A DNA stretch of 64,000 bases from Cellulomonas sp. PhB143 (lineage in GTDB: Bacteria > Actinomycetota > Actinomycetes > Actinomycetales > Cellulomonadaceae), in NCBI RefSeq assembly GCF_003752595.1, contig NZ_RKIJ01000009.1:434001-498000 (forward strand), read 5' to 3'. Below, piece by piece: positions 27,009 to 36,373 of this stretch (the stretch's first letter is position 1; the number at the start of each line of letters is the position of its first letter). The translations under genes were made by a program, and so were the position numbers. Below the pieces are notes generated by a model. That model was not told the DNA's origin, did not search any database, and saw nothing but the letters and a program-made list of their open reading frames with translations.

Positions 27009-28262
27009 GTGCAGAACCTGCAGAAGCTGCAGATCACCGCGTCGGCACCGGACCCGGCCATCCTCGACCTGCCCTGGAGCATCCCGCTGGCCGAGTGGCC
27101 CGACGAGGTGCTGGCGGCACTGCCCCGCGGCATCTCGCGGCACATCGTGCGCTTCGTCCGCCTCTCGGGCCGCGTCATCGCGATCAAGGAGATCGGCGAG
27201 TCCGTCGCGTACCGGGAGTTCGAGCTGCTGCGCCAGCTGCGCAAGCTCGAGGTGCCGAGCGTCGTCCCCGTCGGGGTCATCACCGGCCGCCAGGACGCCC
27301 ACGGCGAGCGGCTCGAGGCCGTGCTCGTCACCGAGCACCTGCAGTTCTCGTTGCCGTACCGCGCCCTGTACAGCCAGTCGCTGCAGCCCACCACCGCGAC
27401 CCGCCTCATCGACGCGCTGGCGGTGCTGATGGTCCGGCTGCACCTGGTCGGCTTCTACTGGGGCGACGTGTCGCTGTCCAACACCCTCTTCCGCCGCGAC
27501 GCGGAGACGTTCGCGGCGTACCTGGTCGACGCCGAGACGGGCGACCTGCACCGCACGCTGACGCCCGGGCAGCGGGCATACGACCTCGACCTCGCGCGGA
27601 CCAACATCATCGGCGAGCTCATGGACCTCGCGGCGGGCGAGCTGCTCGACGAGGAGGTCGACGAGGTCGCGATCGGCGACCGCCTCGTGGAGCGCTACCA
27701 GGAGCTGTGGAACACGCTCACCGACGAGGAGTCCTTCGCGAGCGGCGACCGCTGGCGCGTGGCGGCCCGCATCGAGCGGCTCAACGAGCTGGGGTTCGAC
27801 GTCGGCGAGCTGGACATCACGACGGACATCGACGGCACCTCCGTGCGCATCCAGCCGAAGGTGGTCGACGCGGGGCACCACTCCCGCCGCCTGCTGCGCC
27901 TGACCGGCCTGGACGTCCAGGAGAACCAGGCCCGCCGGCTGCTCAACGACCTCGACTCCTACCGCGCCGCGACGGACCGGCAGAACGACGACGAGGAGTT
28001 CGTCGCGCACGACTGGCTGCGCGAGGTGTACGAGCACACCATCCAGTCCGTGCCGCGGACGATGCGGCGCAAGCTCGAGGCCGCCCAGCTGTTCCACGAG
28101 ATCCTCGACCACCGCTGGTTCATCTCCGAGCAGGCCGGGCACGACGTCCCGATGGCCGAGGCGGTCGCCTCGTACGTCGAGCACGTGCTGCAGCACCGCC
28201 CCGACGAGAAGTCGCTGCTGGGGCTCGCCCCCGGGGAGAAGGACCCCGAGGACGTGGAGTAG
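27009..28262 (+). CDS. DUF4032 domain-containing protein with kinase-like N-terminal region
   Basis: 417 aa. The N-terminal half resembles lipopolysaccharide-kinase/protein-kinase-like folds (HIVRFVRLSGRVIAIKEIGES with a candidate nucleotide-binding Lys, then YWGDVSLSNTLFRRD, corresponding to an HxDxxxxN-type catalytic loop with W/G in place of His). The C-terminal half is DUF4032 (RLTGLDVQENQARRLLND, EVYEHTIQSVPRTMRRKLE). Found across Actinobacteria; substrate unknown. GTG 27009 with GAAAGG upstream is preferred over GTG 26976. No signal peptide. Confidence 0.82.
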   Translation: MQNLQKLQITASAPDPAILDLPWSIPLAEWPDEVLAALPRGISRHIVRFVRLSGRVIAIKEIGESVAYREFELLRQLRKLEVPSVVPVGVITGRQDAHGERLEAVLVTEHLQFSLPYRALYSQSLQPTTATRLIDALAVLMVRLHLVGFYWGDVSLSNTLFRRDAETFAAYLVDAETGDLHRTLTPGQRAYDLDLARTNIIGELMDLAAGELLDEEVDEVAIGDRLVERYQELWNTLTDEESFASGDRWRVAARIERLNELGFDVGELDITTDIDGTSVRIQPKVVDAGHHSRRLLRLTGLDVQENQARRLLNDLDSYRAATDRQNDDEEFVAHDWLREVYEHTIQSVPRTMRRKLEAAQLFHEILDHRWFISEQAGHDVPMAEAVASYVEHVLQHRPDEKSLLGLAPGEKDPEDVE

Positions 28263-28286
28263 CGCGCCGGCGCGGGCCGGTGCGGC

Positions 28287-29297
28287 TCAGCCCTCGGCGG
28301 CCTCGCGCCGCAGGCGAGCCACCTCGTACAGCGAGATGCCCGTGGCCGTGGCCGCGTTCAGCGACTCGGTCTGGCTGCTGATCGGGATCGACGCGATCGC
28401 GTCGCACGCCGAGCGCACGAGCCGGCTGAGCCCCTTGCCCTCGGAGCCGGCCACGAGCACGACCGGGTCGTTCGCGAAGGGCAGGCCCGAGATCTCGACG
28501 TCGCCCCCGGCGTCGAGCCCGACGACGAAGCACCCGGCCTGCTTGAGGTCCTCGAGCGCCCGCACGAGGTTCTTCACGCGGGCGACCGGGACGCGCGCGG
28601 CGGCACCGGCGGAGACCTTCCACACCGACGCCGTGACCCCGGCGGCGCGCCGCTCGGGCACGACGACCCCGTGCGCGCCGAACGCGCCGGCCGAGCGGAG
28701 CGTGGCCCCGACGTTGCGGGGGTCGGTGACGCCGTCGAGCGCCACGATCAGCGGCGGGCGGCCGCTCGCGGCGGCGAGGTCGAGCAGGTCGTCGACGTCC
28801 TTGTACTCGTACGGCGGCACGTGCAGGGCCACGCCCTGGTGCACCGAGCCGTCGGTCAGCCGGTCGAGGTCCGTGCGGGACGCCTCGCGCAGGTCGTAGC
28901 CGCGGCCCATGGCGATCTCGAGGATCTCCTTGGTCCGGTCGTCGCTCTCCAGCCGGCTCGAGACGAAGACGGTCTCGACCGGCGTCTCGGCGCGCAGGGC
29001 CTCGAGGACGGCGTTGCGCCCCGCGACGAACTCCTGGGCCGTGCCCTGCGAGCCGGCGCGGTCGCGCGCCTTGGCGTCCTTGCCGCCGCGCGGCCCGGAC
29101 CGGGCGCCCGACGACGTCGCTGCCTTCTTCTCGGCCTCCACCTTGCGCTGGTGGGCCGGGTGGTAGGTGCGGTCCTCGGCCTTCGGGGTCGGGCCCTTGC
29201 CCTCGAGCGAGCGGCGGTTCTTGCCGCCGGTGCCCGCGGTCGTCGCCTTCTTCGTGGTCCGTCGCGTCGCTCCGCGACGCTGGGAGTTGCCTGCCAT
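28287..29297 (-). CDS. rlmB: 23S rRNA (guanosine(2251)-2'-O)-methyltransferase RlmB
   Basis: SpoU/TrmH-family SPOUT methyltransferase modifying the ribosomal P-loop. 336 aa: a long basic disordered N-terminus (1-88) typical of actinobacterial RlmB, a substrate-binding domain (EFVAGRNAVLEALRA, VHQGVALHV), and the knotted catalytic domain with motif 1 DGVTDPRNVGATLRSA, motif 2 LVAGSEGKGLSRLV and motif 3 ISSQTESLNAATATGISLYE. Follows cysS on the same strand after 90 nt, a widespread actinobacterial pairing. Confidence 0.95.
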   Translation of the reverse strand: MAGNSQRRGATRRTTKKATTAGTGGKNRRSLEGKGPTPKAEDRTYHPAHQRKVEAEKKAATSSGARSGPRGGKDAKARDRAGSQGTAQEFVAGRNAVLEALRAETPVETVFVSSRLESDDRTKEILEIAMGRGYDLREASRTDLDRLTDGSVHQGVALHVPPYEYKDVDDLLDLAAASGRPPLIVALDGVTDPRNVGATLRSAGAFGAHGVVVPERRAAGVTASVWKVSAGAAARVPVARVKNLVRALEDLKQAGCFVVGLDAGGDVEISGLPFANDPVVLVAGSEGKGLSRLVRSACDAIASIPISSQTESLNAATATGISLYEVARLRREAAEG

Positions 29298-29387
29298 GGT
29301 GGTGACCGTCCTCGGTGGTGGTGTGCGTGGGAGCCCCAGGGGCTCATCGGTGCCGGTGCGTCCGGCGCGGCGGGCCCGCGGCCCGCA

Positions 29388-30830
29388 TCAGGTCTCGGTG
29401 CGGCGCTCCGCGAGCGACCAGCGGACGCCGCCCGCCGAGTCCTGCACGACGATCCCCGCGGCGGCGAGCCGGTCGCGGATCGCGTCGGAGGTGGCGAAGT
29501 CCCTGGCGCCGCGCGCCTCGACCCGGGCCTGCAGCTCGGCCTCGACCAGCGCGGCGAGCGCGACGGCGGCCGTCGAGTCGCCGCCCTCCGTCCAGCGCGG
29601 GTGGCGCGGGTCGAGCCCGAGCACGTCGAGCATCGCCCGCAGCGCCACCAGGTGGTGCCGGGCGACGGCGTCGGCGGCCCGTGAGCCGTCCGCGAGCGCG
29701 GAGTTCCCGGCGCGCAGGTGCTCGTGCACCACCGCGAGCGCGGCAGGCACGTTGAGGTCGTCGTCCATCGCCGCGGCGAAGCCCGTCGGCAGCTCGGCGC
29801 CGCGCACCTCGTCGCGCGGGACGTCGCCCACGCGCTCCGACGCGCGGTCGACGAAGCCGGCGAGGCGGTCCCAGGTCGCCTCGGCCTCGGCCACCGTGTC
29901 GCCGGACCACTCGAGCATCGAGCGGTACTGCACGCTGACGATCGCGTAGCGCAGGACGACCGGCCGCGTCTTCGCGAGCAGCTCGCTCGCGAGGAGCCCG
30001 TTGCCGAGGGACTTGCTCATCTTCACGCCGGACTGCGTGATCCACGCGCTGTGCAGCCAGTACCGCGCGAACGGGTCCCCGGCCGCGTGCGACTGGGCGC
30101 GCTCGTTCTCGTGGTGCGGGAAGCGCAGGTCGAGGCCGCCGCCGTGGATGTCGAACTCGCTCCCGAGGTAGCGGGTCGCCATCGCCGAGCACTCGAGGTG
30201 CCAGCCGGGCCGCCCGCGGCCGAACGGGGCGTCCCACGACGCCGTCGCGGGCTCGTCCGGCTTGGCGCCCTTCCAGAGCGCGAAGTCCCGCGGGTCACGC
30301 TTGGTGCCCACTGGCGCCTCGTCCTCGGGGGCGGGCGTGAGGTCGTCGAGGCGCTGGTTGGTCAGTGCGCCGTAGTCGGGCAAGGAGCGCACGTCGAACC
30401 AGACGTCGCCGTCGCCGGTCGCATAGGCGTTCCCGGACGCGAGCAGCGTCTCGACGAGGGCGATCATCTCGATGACGTGCGCCGTGGCGTGCGGCTCGTA
30501 GGTCGGGCGGCGGACGCCGAGGGCGTCGTAGGCGGCCGTGAACTCCTGCTCGTGCCGCGCCGCCCAGGCCCACCACGGCACGCCGGCCTCGGCGGCGCGC
30601 GCGAAGATCTTGTCGTTGATGTCGGTGACGTTGCGGATCGTGGTGACGGCGCACCCGCTGCGCTCGAGCCAGCGACCGAGCACGTCGAAGGCGACCGCCG
30701 GGCGCAGGTGCCCGATGTGGGGAGGCGCCTGGACCGTCGCCCCGCAGTAGTAGATGCCGACCTCGCCCGGGGTCCGGGGCACGAAGTCGCGCAGCTGCCG
30801 CGCGGCGGTGTCGAAGAGGCGAAGGGTCAC
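29388..30830 (-). CDS. cysS: Cysteine--tRNA ligase
   Basis: Class I aminoacyl-tRNA synthetase charging tRNA-Cys; 480 aa. HIGH motif in [10 protein letters not shown], zinc/cysteine ligand in [26 protein letters not shown], and KMSKS in [10 protein letters not shown]. The C-terminal helical domain ends in a tRNA-binding segment. Actinobacteria also carry MshC, a cysteine-ligase paralogue; the full C-terminal anticodon-binding region makes CysS the better call. GTG 30830 is placed by TAGCCT seven nt upstream (leaderless). Confidence 0.96.
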   Translation of the reverse strand: MTLRLFDTAARQLRDFVPRTPGEVGIYYCGATVQAPPHIGHLRPAVAFDVLGRWLERSGCAVTTIRNVTDINDKIFARAAEAGVPWWAWAARHEQEFTAAYDALGVRRPTYEPHATAHVIEMIALVETLLASGNAYATGDGDVWFDVRSLPDYGALTNQRLDDLTPAPEDEAPVGTKRDPRDFALWKGAKPDEPATASWDAPFGRGRPGWHLECSAMATRYLGSEFDIHGGGLDLRFPHHENERAQSHAAGDPFARYWLHSAWITQSGVKMSKSLGNGLLASELLAKTRPVVLRYAIVSVQYRSMLEWSGDTVAEAEATWDRLAGFVDRASERVGDVPRDEVRGAELPTGFAAAMDDDLNVPAALAVVHEHLRAGNSALADGSRAADAVARHHLVALRAMLDVLGLDPRHPRWTEGGDSTAAVALAALVEAELQARVEARGARDFATSDAIRDRLAAAGIVVQDSAGGVRWSLAERRTET

Positions 30831-30878
30831 ACCCGCCAGGCTACCGGGCGCGGTGCGGCCGGGCCGAACGGCGCTCGC

Positions 30879-32153
30879 TCACCCGAAGCAGTGCCCGTCC
30901 CCCCGGTACGTCGGCACCACCTCGACCGTCTCCCGCCCGCGCACGAGGTGCACGCTCGCGAAGCGCTCCATCATCTCGCCGGCCTTGGCGTGGCGGAACC
31001 AGACCCGGTCGCCGACGGCGAGCTCGCGGCGCGCCCCGCGCCCGCGGCGCAGCGGCGTCTGGACCTCCCCCGCGCCCTCGGCACCGGTCAGGGACCAGCC
31101 CTCGTCCTGCGCGGGGCGCGGGAGGCGGGAGGGGCCCGCCTTGCCCGACGCCGCGTACCCGCCCGCGAAGAGCGTCGCCCAGCCGGGCGCGGGGACCCGC
31201 ACGACGTCGAGGCCGAAGAACGCTGCCGGCAGCGGCTCGAACGCCCGGTACCCGTCGAACGACGTCGGCACGAACAGCCCCGACCCGGCGCTGACCTCCG
31301 TGACGACCGGGTCCGCGGCGGACGTCTCCAGCGAACCGGTGCCGCCCGAGTTCACGAGCTCCAGCGGGTGCCCGACGGCGTCGGCCACCGCGGCGACGAC
31401 CTCGCCCCGGCGCACGGCCAGGTCGGCGACCGAGGCGCGCTTGACCGCGCGCACGGCGGCGCTGGAGTCCTGCAGCCCCGCGACCTGGGCCTCGTAGAAC
31501 ATGGCGCCCCGCACGTGCAGGCCGGGTGTCGCGGCCACGCGCGCGGCGAGCGCCGCGGCCTGGCCCGGGGTCCGCAGCGGCGAGCGCCGGGTGCCGAGGT
31601 GCACCGCCCACCGCCCCCGTCCGAGCCGCAGCGAGGCGTCGACGTCGAGGCACACCTGCACCGGGCTGCCCTCGGCCGGGCCTGCCGCGCCCTCGGTGTC
31701 CTCGCCGGCCGCGGCGACCGCGGCGGCCAGGAGCGCGACGTGCGCGACGTCGTCGACCATCAGCGTGATCTCCGCACGGGCGGCGGCGGAGGCGGCCAGC
31801 CGCGCGAGGGCCCGGCGGTCGACCGTCGGGTAGGCGACGAGGACGTCGCGCGTCCCGCGCTCGACGAGCCACAGCGCCTCCGCGAGGGAGAAGGCCATCA
31901 CCCCGGCGAAGCCGCCGACGCCCGCCACGCCGTGGGTCGGGTCGGCGAGCGCCCGCTCGACCAGGGCCGCGACGCGCACCGACTTGGAGGCGACCCGGAC
32001 GGGCGCCCGCCCGGCCCGCGTGACCAGGCTCCGGGCGTTCGCGTCGAACCGGTCGAGGTCCACGACGGCGACCGGTCCGGCGACGTCGGAGGTCGCCGCG
32101 GTCAGCCGGGCGCCGAGGCTCTCGCCGCGGTCGGCGCGCGCTGCGTGGTCCAT
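30879..32153 (-). CDS. PLP fold-type III enzyme, D-amino-acid deaminase/aldolase-like
   Basis: 424 aa. The alanine-racemase-type N-terminal barrel (VAVVDLDRFDANARSLV; PLP lysine in VRVASKSVRV) is followed by a D-threonine aldolase/D-serine dehydratase-like C-terminal domain. The C-terminal GDGHCFG contains a His-Cys pair that could be the metal site of DSD1-type enzymes. Such proteins are usually labelled amino acid deaminase; the real substrate is unknown. The ATG 32153 start lies seven nt after TATTCT (leaderless). Divergent from the FAD oxidase gene, with starts 63 nt apart. It belongs to the block interposed between cysS and ispF. Confidence 0.8.
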   Translation of the reverse strand: MDHAARADRGESLGARLTAATSDVAGPVAVVDLDRFDANARSLVTRAGRAPVRVASKSVRVAALVERALADPTHGVAGVGGFAGVMAFSLAEALWLVERGTRDVLVAYPTVDRRALARLAASAAARAEITLMVDDVAHVALLAAAVAAAGEDTEGAAGPAEGSPVQVCLDVDASLRLGRGRWAVHLGTRRSPLRTPGQAAALAARVAATPGLHVRGAMFYEAQVAGLQDSSAAVRAVKRASVADLAVRRGEVVAAVADAVGHPLELVNSGGTGSLETSAADPVVTEVSAGSGLFVPTSFDGYRAFEPLPAAFFGLDVVRVPAPGWATLFAGGYAASGKAGPSRLPRPAQDEGWSLTGAEGAGEVQTPLRRGRGARRELAVGDRVWFRHAKAGEMMERFASVHLVRGRETVEVVPTYRGDGHCFG

Positions 32154-32216
32154 GTCGCGGAGAATATCGTGCCCGGGCTTCACCGTGGCCCACGTCACGT
32201 GACATCCTCGGCGTCC

Positions 32217-33572
32217 ATGAGCACGAGCACGGGGTCGCCCGTCTGGACCAACTGGGCACGCACCGAGAGCGCGCGGCCCGCGCGCCGCGCCGCGCCGCGC
32301 GACGAGGCCGAGCTGAGCGCGCAGGTCGCGGCCGCCGCCGCCGCCGGGCTGCACGTGCGCGCGGTCGGCGCCGGGCACTCCTTCACGGGTGCCGCGGTCA
32401 CCGACGGGCTGATGCTCTCGCTCGACGCGATGGCGCGCGTGCACGACGTGCGGCCCGGTCCCGGGGGCACGACGCACGTGACCGTGGACGCGGGCATGCG
32501 CCTGTCGCGCCTCAACGAGGCGCTCGGCACGCTGGGCCTGGCGATGCCCAACCTCGGCGACGTCGTCTACCAGTCGGTCGCGGGCGCGATCTCGACCGGG
32601 ACGCACGGCACCGGCGCCCGGCTGCGCGGGCTCGCCGCGCAGGTGCGCGGCGTGCGGGTCGTCGGCCCCGACGGCACGGTGTCCGCGGCGAGCGCCACCC
32701 AGGACGCGGACCTGTTCGAGGCCAGCCGGCTCGGCCTCGGCCAGACCGGCGTCCTGTCGACCGTCACGCTCGAGGTCGTGCCGGCGTTCCTGCTGCGTGC
32801 GCACGAGGCACCCCTGCCGCTGGAGGAGGTCCTCACGGACCTCGACGGTCCCGGCGACCTCGTCGCCGGGAACGACCACTTCGAGCTCTACTGGTTCCCG
32901 GGCACGACGACGGCCCTCACCAAGCGCAACAACCGCCTCGGGCCCGACGAGCCGCACGTGGACCCGAGCGGCACCGCCCTCGCCCGCGCGCGCTCGTGGT
33001 TCGAGGAGGACTTCCTCGAGAACACCGTCCTCGGCGCGATCGACCGCCTCGCGGCCGCCGTGCCGCGCGCGACGCCGTCGCTCAACCGGTTCATCTCGGG
33101 GGCGCTGTCCGAGCGCACGTACGTCGCGCCGTCGCACCGCGTCTTCGCCTCGCCGCGCCGCGTCCGCTTCCGTGAGATGGAGTACGCCGTGCCCCGCGCC
33201 GAGCTCGTCGGCGTGCTGCGCGAGGTCGACGCGTGGCTGCGCCGCAGCGGGGAGCCGGTGCCGTTCCCGATCGAGGTCCGCTTCGCCGCGTCCGACGACG
33301 TCTGGCTCTCGACCGCCTACGGGCGCGAGACCGCGTACGTCGCCGTGCACCAGTACGAGCGCCTGCCCCACGAGCGGTGGTTCGCCGCGGTCGAGGAGAT
33401 CGTCACCGCCGTCGGCGGCCGCCCGCACTGGGGCAAGCTCAACGGCCTGGACGCGGCACGCGCCGCGGACCTGTACCCGCGCTTCGAGGACTTCCGGCGG
33501 GTCCGCTCGGCCCGCGACCCCGGCGGGGTGTTCGCGAACCCCTACACCGACCGGGTCTTCGGGTCGCGCTGA
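32217..33572 (+). CDS. FAD-linked oxidase, D-arabinono-1,4-lactone oxidase family
   Basis: 451-aa VAO-type flavoprotein. The FAD-binding domain has AVGAGHSFTGAAVTDG (the His in GHS is the usual covalent flavin site) and SVAGAISTGTHGTG. The C-terminal ALO domain carries the diagnostic HWGK (GGRPHWGKLNG) and ends DPGGVFANPYTDRVF. Members oxidise aldonolactones or alditols; the substrate here cannot be told from sequence. ATG 32217 begins the conserved TNWA segment (VWTNWARTESARP). Converges on the TetR gene with a 13-nt gap. Confidence 0.88.
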   Translation: MSTSTGSPVWTNWARTESARPARRAAPRDEAELSAQVAAAAAAGLHVRAVGAGHSFTGAAVTDGLMLSLDAMARVHDVRPGPGGTTHVTVDAGMRLSRLNEALGTLGLAMPNLGDVVYQSVAGAISTGTHGTGARLRGLAAQVRGVRVVGPDGTVSAASATQDADLFEASRLGLGQTGVLSTVTLEVVPAFLLRAHEAPLPLEEVLTDLDGPGDLVAGNDHFELYWFPGTTTALTKRNNRLGPDEPHVDPSGTALARARSWFEEDFLENTVLGAIDRLAAAVPRATPSLNRFISGALSERTYVAPSHRVFASPRRVRFREMEYAVPRAELVGVLREVDAWLRRSGEPVPFPIEVRFAASDDVWLSTAYGRETAYVAVHQYERLPHERWFAAVEEIVTAVGGRPHWGKLNGLDAARAADLYPRFEDFRRVRSARDPGGVFANPYTDRVFGSR

Positions 33573-33585
33573 GGACCGGGCCCGC

Positions 33586-34191
33586 TCAGGCGGGGTCGAG
33601 CGGCTGCGCGAGCGAGAGGACGTAGTCGGCGAGCGCGTGGAAGCTCGCGAGGGCGGCGTCGTCGTCCTGGTCGACGAGCCAGGCGATCTCGATGCCGTCG
33701 ATGTAGCCCGCGACGAGGCGGCTCAGCATCGCGAACCCCAGGGGGAACTGCACGGAGCCGACCACGGCGAGCCGCTCGAGGATCGCGGACGTCATGGCCC
33801 AGGTCTGCTCGAGGTGCTCCTGGGCGACGGCCCGCAGCGCCATGCTCCGGACGCCCGCCGTCGCGAACTCGAAGGTCAGGAGCCGCATGTGGCGCCGCGG
33901 CTGCAGCCCGGTCCACAGCGCGTCGGCCAGCGCGTGCGCGACGACGGTCAGGTCGCCCTCCGTCTGCAGGGCGCCGACGACGTGCTCCGAGGCCACGAGC
34001 GCCATGCTCCGGCCCATCGCCTGGAGCAGGTCGTCCTTGCCGTCGAAGCAGTAGTGCACCACGCCCAGCGAGACCTGCGCCTCGTGCGCGACGCCGCGGA
34101 TCGTCACGGCCTCGACGCCCTCGCGGGCCGCCAGGCTCAGCGCCGCGTCGAGGAGCTGCGCGCGGCGCTCCTCGATCGGCATCCTGGTCAT
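33586..34191 (-). CDS. TetR/AcrR family transcriptional regulator
   Basis: 201 aa. N-terminal helix-turn-helix (AALSLAAREGVEAVTIRGVAHEAQVS, then LGVVHYCFDGKDDLLQAM, residues about 15-60) and an all-helical ligand domain of the BetI-like type. ATG 34191 with GGGGAGG upstream. It sits between the FAD oxidase and a divergently transcribed lipoprotein, so one of those is the likely target; no clear palindromic operator is seen in the 90-nt gap. Confidence 0.92.
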   Translation of the reverse strand: MTRMPIEERRAQLLDAALSLAAREGVEAVTIRGVAHEAQVSLGVVHYCFDGKDDLLQAMGRSMALVASEHVVGALQTEGDLTVVAHALADALWTGLQPRRHMRLLTFEFATAGVRSMALRAVAQEHLEQTWAMTSAILERLAVVGSVQFPLGFAMLSRLVAGYIDGIEIAWLVDQDDDAALASFHALADYVLSLAQPLDPA

Positions 34192-34281
34192 GGCCTCCCC
34201 CTCACAGGGGCCGAGTCAAGCACGGTGCGGGCGCCGGTGCCTGCCAGGGCCGCCGTGCCGGGCGGCAGTAGGGTGTGCCCC

Positions 34282-34896
34282 ATGCCCCCCGCACGCCTGA
34301 GCGGCCCCTGCCGCGCCGCCTCCCGGACGGCACCCCGGACGGCGGCCGCCGTGACCGGGCTCGTGCTCGTCGTGTCCGCCCTGGGCGGCTGCGCGAGCGG
34401 CGCGAGCACCGCCGCCCCGGCCTCGACCACGCGGACCTACCCGGTCCCCGGCTCGGCGCTGGACCTCTCGGTGACCGCGCCCTCGACCTGGGTCGCCGGC
34501 AGCCAGGACGGCGTGTACTTCGTCCGGTCCGGGACGCCCTACGGCCCGCAGGACGTGCGGCCGACGGTCGTCGTCGTGCCCGACGACGACCCCGCGGGCA
34601 CCGTGAGCGACGGTGCCGAGGCCGTCGAGGCGTACGCGAGCGACACGTTCGCCGACTGGGTCACCACGGACTCGGGCCCCACCTCGCTCGGCACGCTCGA
34701 CGGCGCCGGGGTCTCGGGCAGGCATTCGACGCGGGGCGTCGACGTCGTCCAGGAGTCCACCGTCGTTGACACCGGCCAGGCGGCCGGGGCCGACGACGAC
34801 CACCAGGCCGTCGTCACGGTGACCTATGCCCCGGGGGACGAGGACGGCGCGCACGACGCCCGGTCGGTGGCCGCGAGCCTGACGGTCGGCGGCTGA
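34282..34896 (+). CDS. Secreted lipoprotein of unknown function
   Basis: 204 aa. Signal peptide ending in lipobox LGGC (VVSALGGCASGAS), then a soluble beta-rich domain (YPVPGSALDLSVTAPSTWV, VYFVRSGTPYGPQDVRPTVVVV) reminiscent of LpqN/PsbP-like lipoproteins; that resemblance is weak. The ATG start is seven nt after TAGGGT (34269-34274), so leaderless. Ends 15 nt from the converging ispF, with no visible terminator. Confidence 0.75.
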   Translation: MPPARLSGPCRAASRTAPRTAAAVTGLVLVVSALGGCASGASTAAPASTTRTYPVPGSALDLSVTAPSTWVAGSQDGVYFVRSGTPYGPQDVRPTVVVVPDDDPAGTVSDGAEAVEAYASDTFADWVTTDSGPTSLGTLDGAGVSGRHSTRGVDVVQESTVVDTGQAAGADDDHQAVVTVTYAPGDEDGAHDARSVAASLTVGG

Positions 34897-34911
34897 GCGG
34901 GGCGTCCGACC

Positions 34912-35442
34912 TCAGGCGCGGGGCACGACGAGCGCGGTCGCGATCGCGAGCAGGCCCTCGCCGCGGCCCGTCAGCCCCAGACCGTCGGTCGTCGTCGCGG
35001 TGATCGACACGGGGGCGCCCACGGCCTCTCCGAGGACCGCCTCGGCCTCGGCACGCCGGGCGCCCAGGCGCGGGCGCTCCCCCACCACCTGGACGGCGAC
35101 GTTCCCGATGACGAACCCCGCCGCACGCACCCGCCCCGCCGCCTCCCCGAGCAGCCGAGCGCCGCCCGCCCCGGCCCACTCCGGCGCCGACGTGCCGAAG
35201 TTGGACCCCAGGTCGCCGAGCCCGGCGGCGGAGAACAGCGCGTCGGCGGCGGCGTGCGCGACGACGTCCCCGTCGGAGTGGCCGGACAGCCCGCTCTCCT
35301 CCGGCCAGTAGAGCCCCGCGAGCCAGAGCTCGCGCTCCTCCCAGACCGGGGCGTAGGCGTGCACGTCCGTGCCCGTCCCGACGCGCGGCAGCACCGGTAC
35401 CGCCGGCGCACCCCCGCTCACGTGCGTCTCGTGCTCGTCCAT
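34912..35442 (-). CDS. ispF: 2-C-methyl-D-erythritol 2,4-cyclodiphosphate synthase
   Basis: Fifth enzyme of the MEP isoprenoid pathway. 176 aa. Metal ligands in GTGTDVHAY and [17 protein letters not shown], the [16 protein letters not shown] loop, [13 protein letters not shown], and [20 protein letters not shown] 35442 overlaps the ispD stop by 25 nt, so the two are translationally coupled. Confidence 0.97.
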   Translation of the reverse strand: MDEHETHVSGGAPAVPVLPRVGTGTDVHAYAPVWEERELWLAGLYWPEESGLSGHSDGDVVAHAAADALFSAAGLGDLGSNFGTSAPEWAGAGGARLLGEAAGRVRAAGFVIGNVAVQVVGERPRLGARRAEAEAVLGEAVGAPVSITATTTDGLGLTGRGEGLLAIATALVVPRA

Positions 35443-36269
35443 GCGTCCTCCTCCAGGAACAGGGTCGCGACCCGCAGGTCGTGCTCGGTCGTGATCTTCA
35501 TCGCGCACGGCTCTCCGGGCACGAGCACGACGGGCCGGCCGAGCGCCTCGACGAGGGCCGCGTCGTCGGTCGCCGGTGCGGGGCTGCCCGGCCCCGCGTG
35601 GGCCGCGCGCAGCGTCGTGGCGTCGAACCCCTGCGGCGTCTGGACCGCGCGCAGCTCGTCGCGGGGGACGGTGGCGACGACGGTCTCCACGGCCGTGGGC
35701 GCCGTGCCCCCGCGAGCCGTGCCCCCGCGAGCCGTACCCCCGCGAGCCGTGACGACCCGCTTCACCGTGTCGGTGACCGGCAGCGCCGGCACGACGGCGG
35801 GGTGGCCCGCGCGGACCGCGGCGACCACCCGCCGCACGAGGCCCGGGGTGGCGAGCGGGCGGGCGGCGTCGTGCACGAGGACGACGCCGTGTCCCGGGAG
35901 CGGTGCTCCGCCGGACACGTCGCCGGGCGCGCCGGGCGCCTGGCCGGGTACGGCGTCGAGCGCCGCCGCGACCGACGCCTGGCGGGTCACGCCGCCGGGC
36001 ACCACGTGGACCGGCACCGTCACGTCGGCGTCGTCGGCGAGCAGGGCCCGGACCGCGTCGACCGCGCCGGCGGGGGCTGTCACGACGATGGCGTCCACGA
36101 CGCCGGAGGTCGCGAGGCGCCGGGCGGCATGCAGCACGAGGGGCGCACCGCCGAGCTCGACCAGCGCCTTGGGCACGCCGCGCCCGAGCCGGGTGCCCGA
36201 GCCGGCCGCGGTCAGCACCGCGAGCACCCCCGGTGCGGGGGCGCCGGCCGGCCGCTCTGCGCTCGTCAC
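35418..36269 (-). CDS. ispD: 2-C-methyl-D-erythritol 4-phosphate cytidylyltransferase
   Basis: Third MEP-pathway enzyme, forming CDP-methylerythritol from CTP. 283 aa against a usual 230-240. CTP-binding Gly-rich loop [19 protein letters not shown] near residues 16-34, [21 protein letters not shown], and AVQTPQGF. The extra length includes a Gly/Pro loop ([22 protein letters not shown] region) and a tandem RGGTA expansion after VKRVVTA. GTG 36269 is six nt after TACCGT (leaderless). Confidence 0.95.
   Translation of the reverse strand: MTSAERPAGAPAPGVLAVLTAAGSGTRLGRGVPKALVELGGAPLVLHAARRLATSGVVDAIVVTAPAGAVDAVRALLADDADVTVPVHVVPGGVTRQASVAAALDAVPGQAPGAPGDVSGGAPLPGHGVVLVHDAARPLATPGLVRRVVAAVRAGHPAVVPALPVTDTVKRVVTARGGTARGGTARGGTAPTAVETVVATVPRDELRAVQTPQGFDATTLRAAHAGPGSPAPATDDAALVEALGRPVVLVPGEPCAMKITTEHDLRVATLFLEEDAWTSTRRT
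35701..35745 (-). repeat. Three-copy 15-bp tandem repeat inside ispD
   Basis: Units 35701-35715, 35716-35730 and 35731-35745 are identical except for one base in the third; they encode repeated RGGTA. The position corresponds to a loop that is short in typical IspD. Confidence 0.9.
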
Positions 36270-36294
36270 GCGCCCACGGTAGCCGAGCGGCGTA

Positions 36295-36338
36295 CGACGA
36301 CGGCGACCCCCGGCCGGAGCCGGGGGTCGCCGTCGTCG
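36295..36338 (-). terminator. Terminator downstream of carD
   Basis: 20-bp perfect stem with a CGGA loop, between the carD stop and the leaderless promoter of ispD. It should separate carD from ispDF transcription. Confidence 0.85.
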
Positions 36339-36373
36339 ATGTCCGGAGCGCTCGTGCGCCCCCGCGAGGCCGC

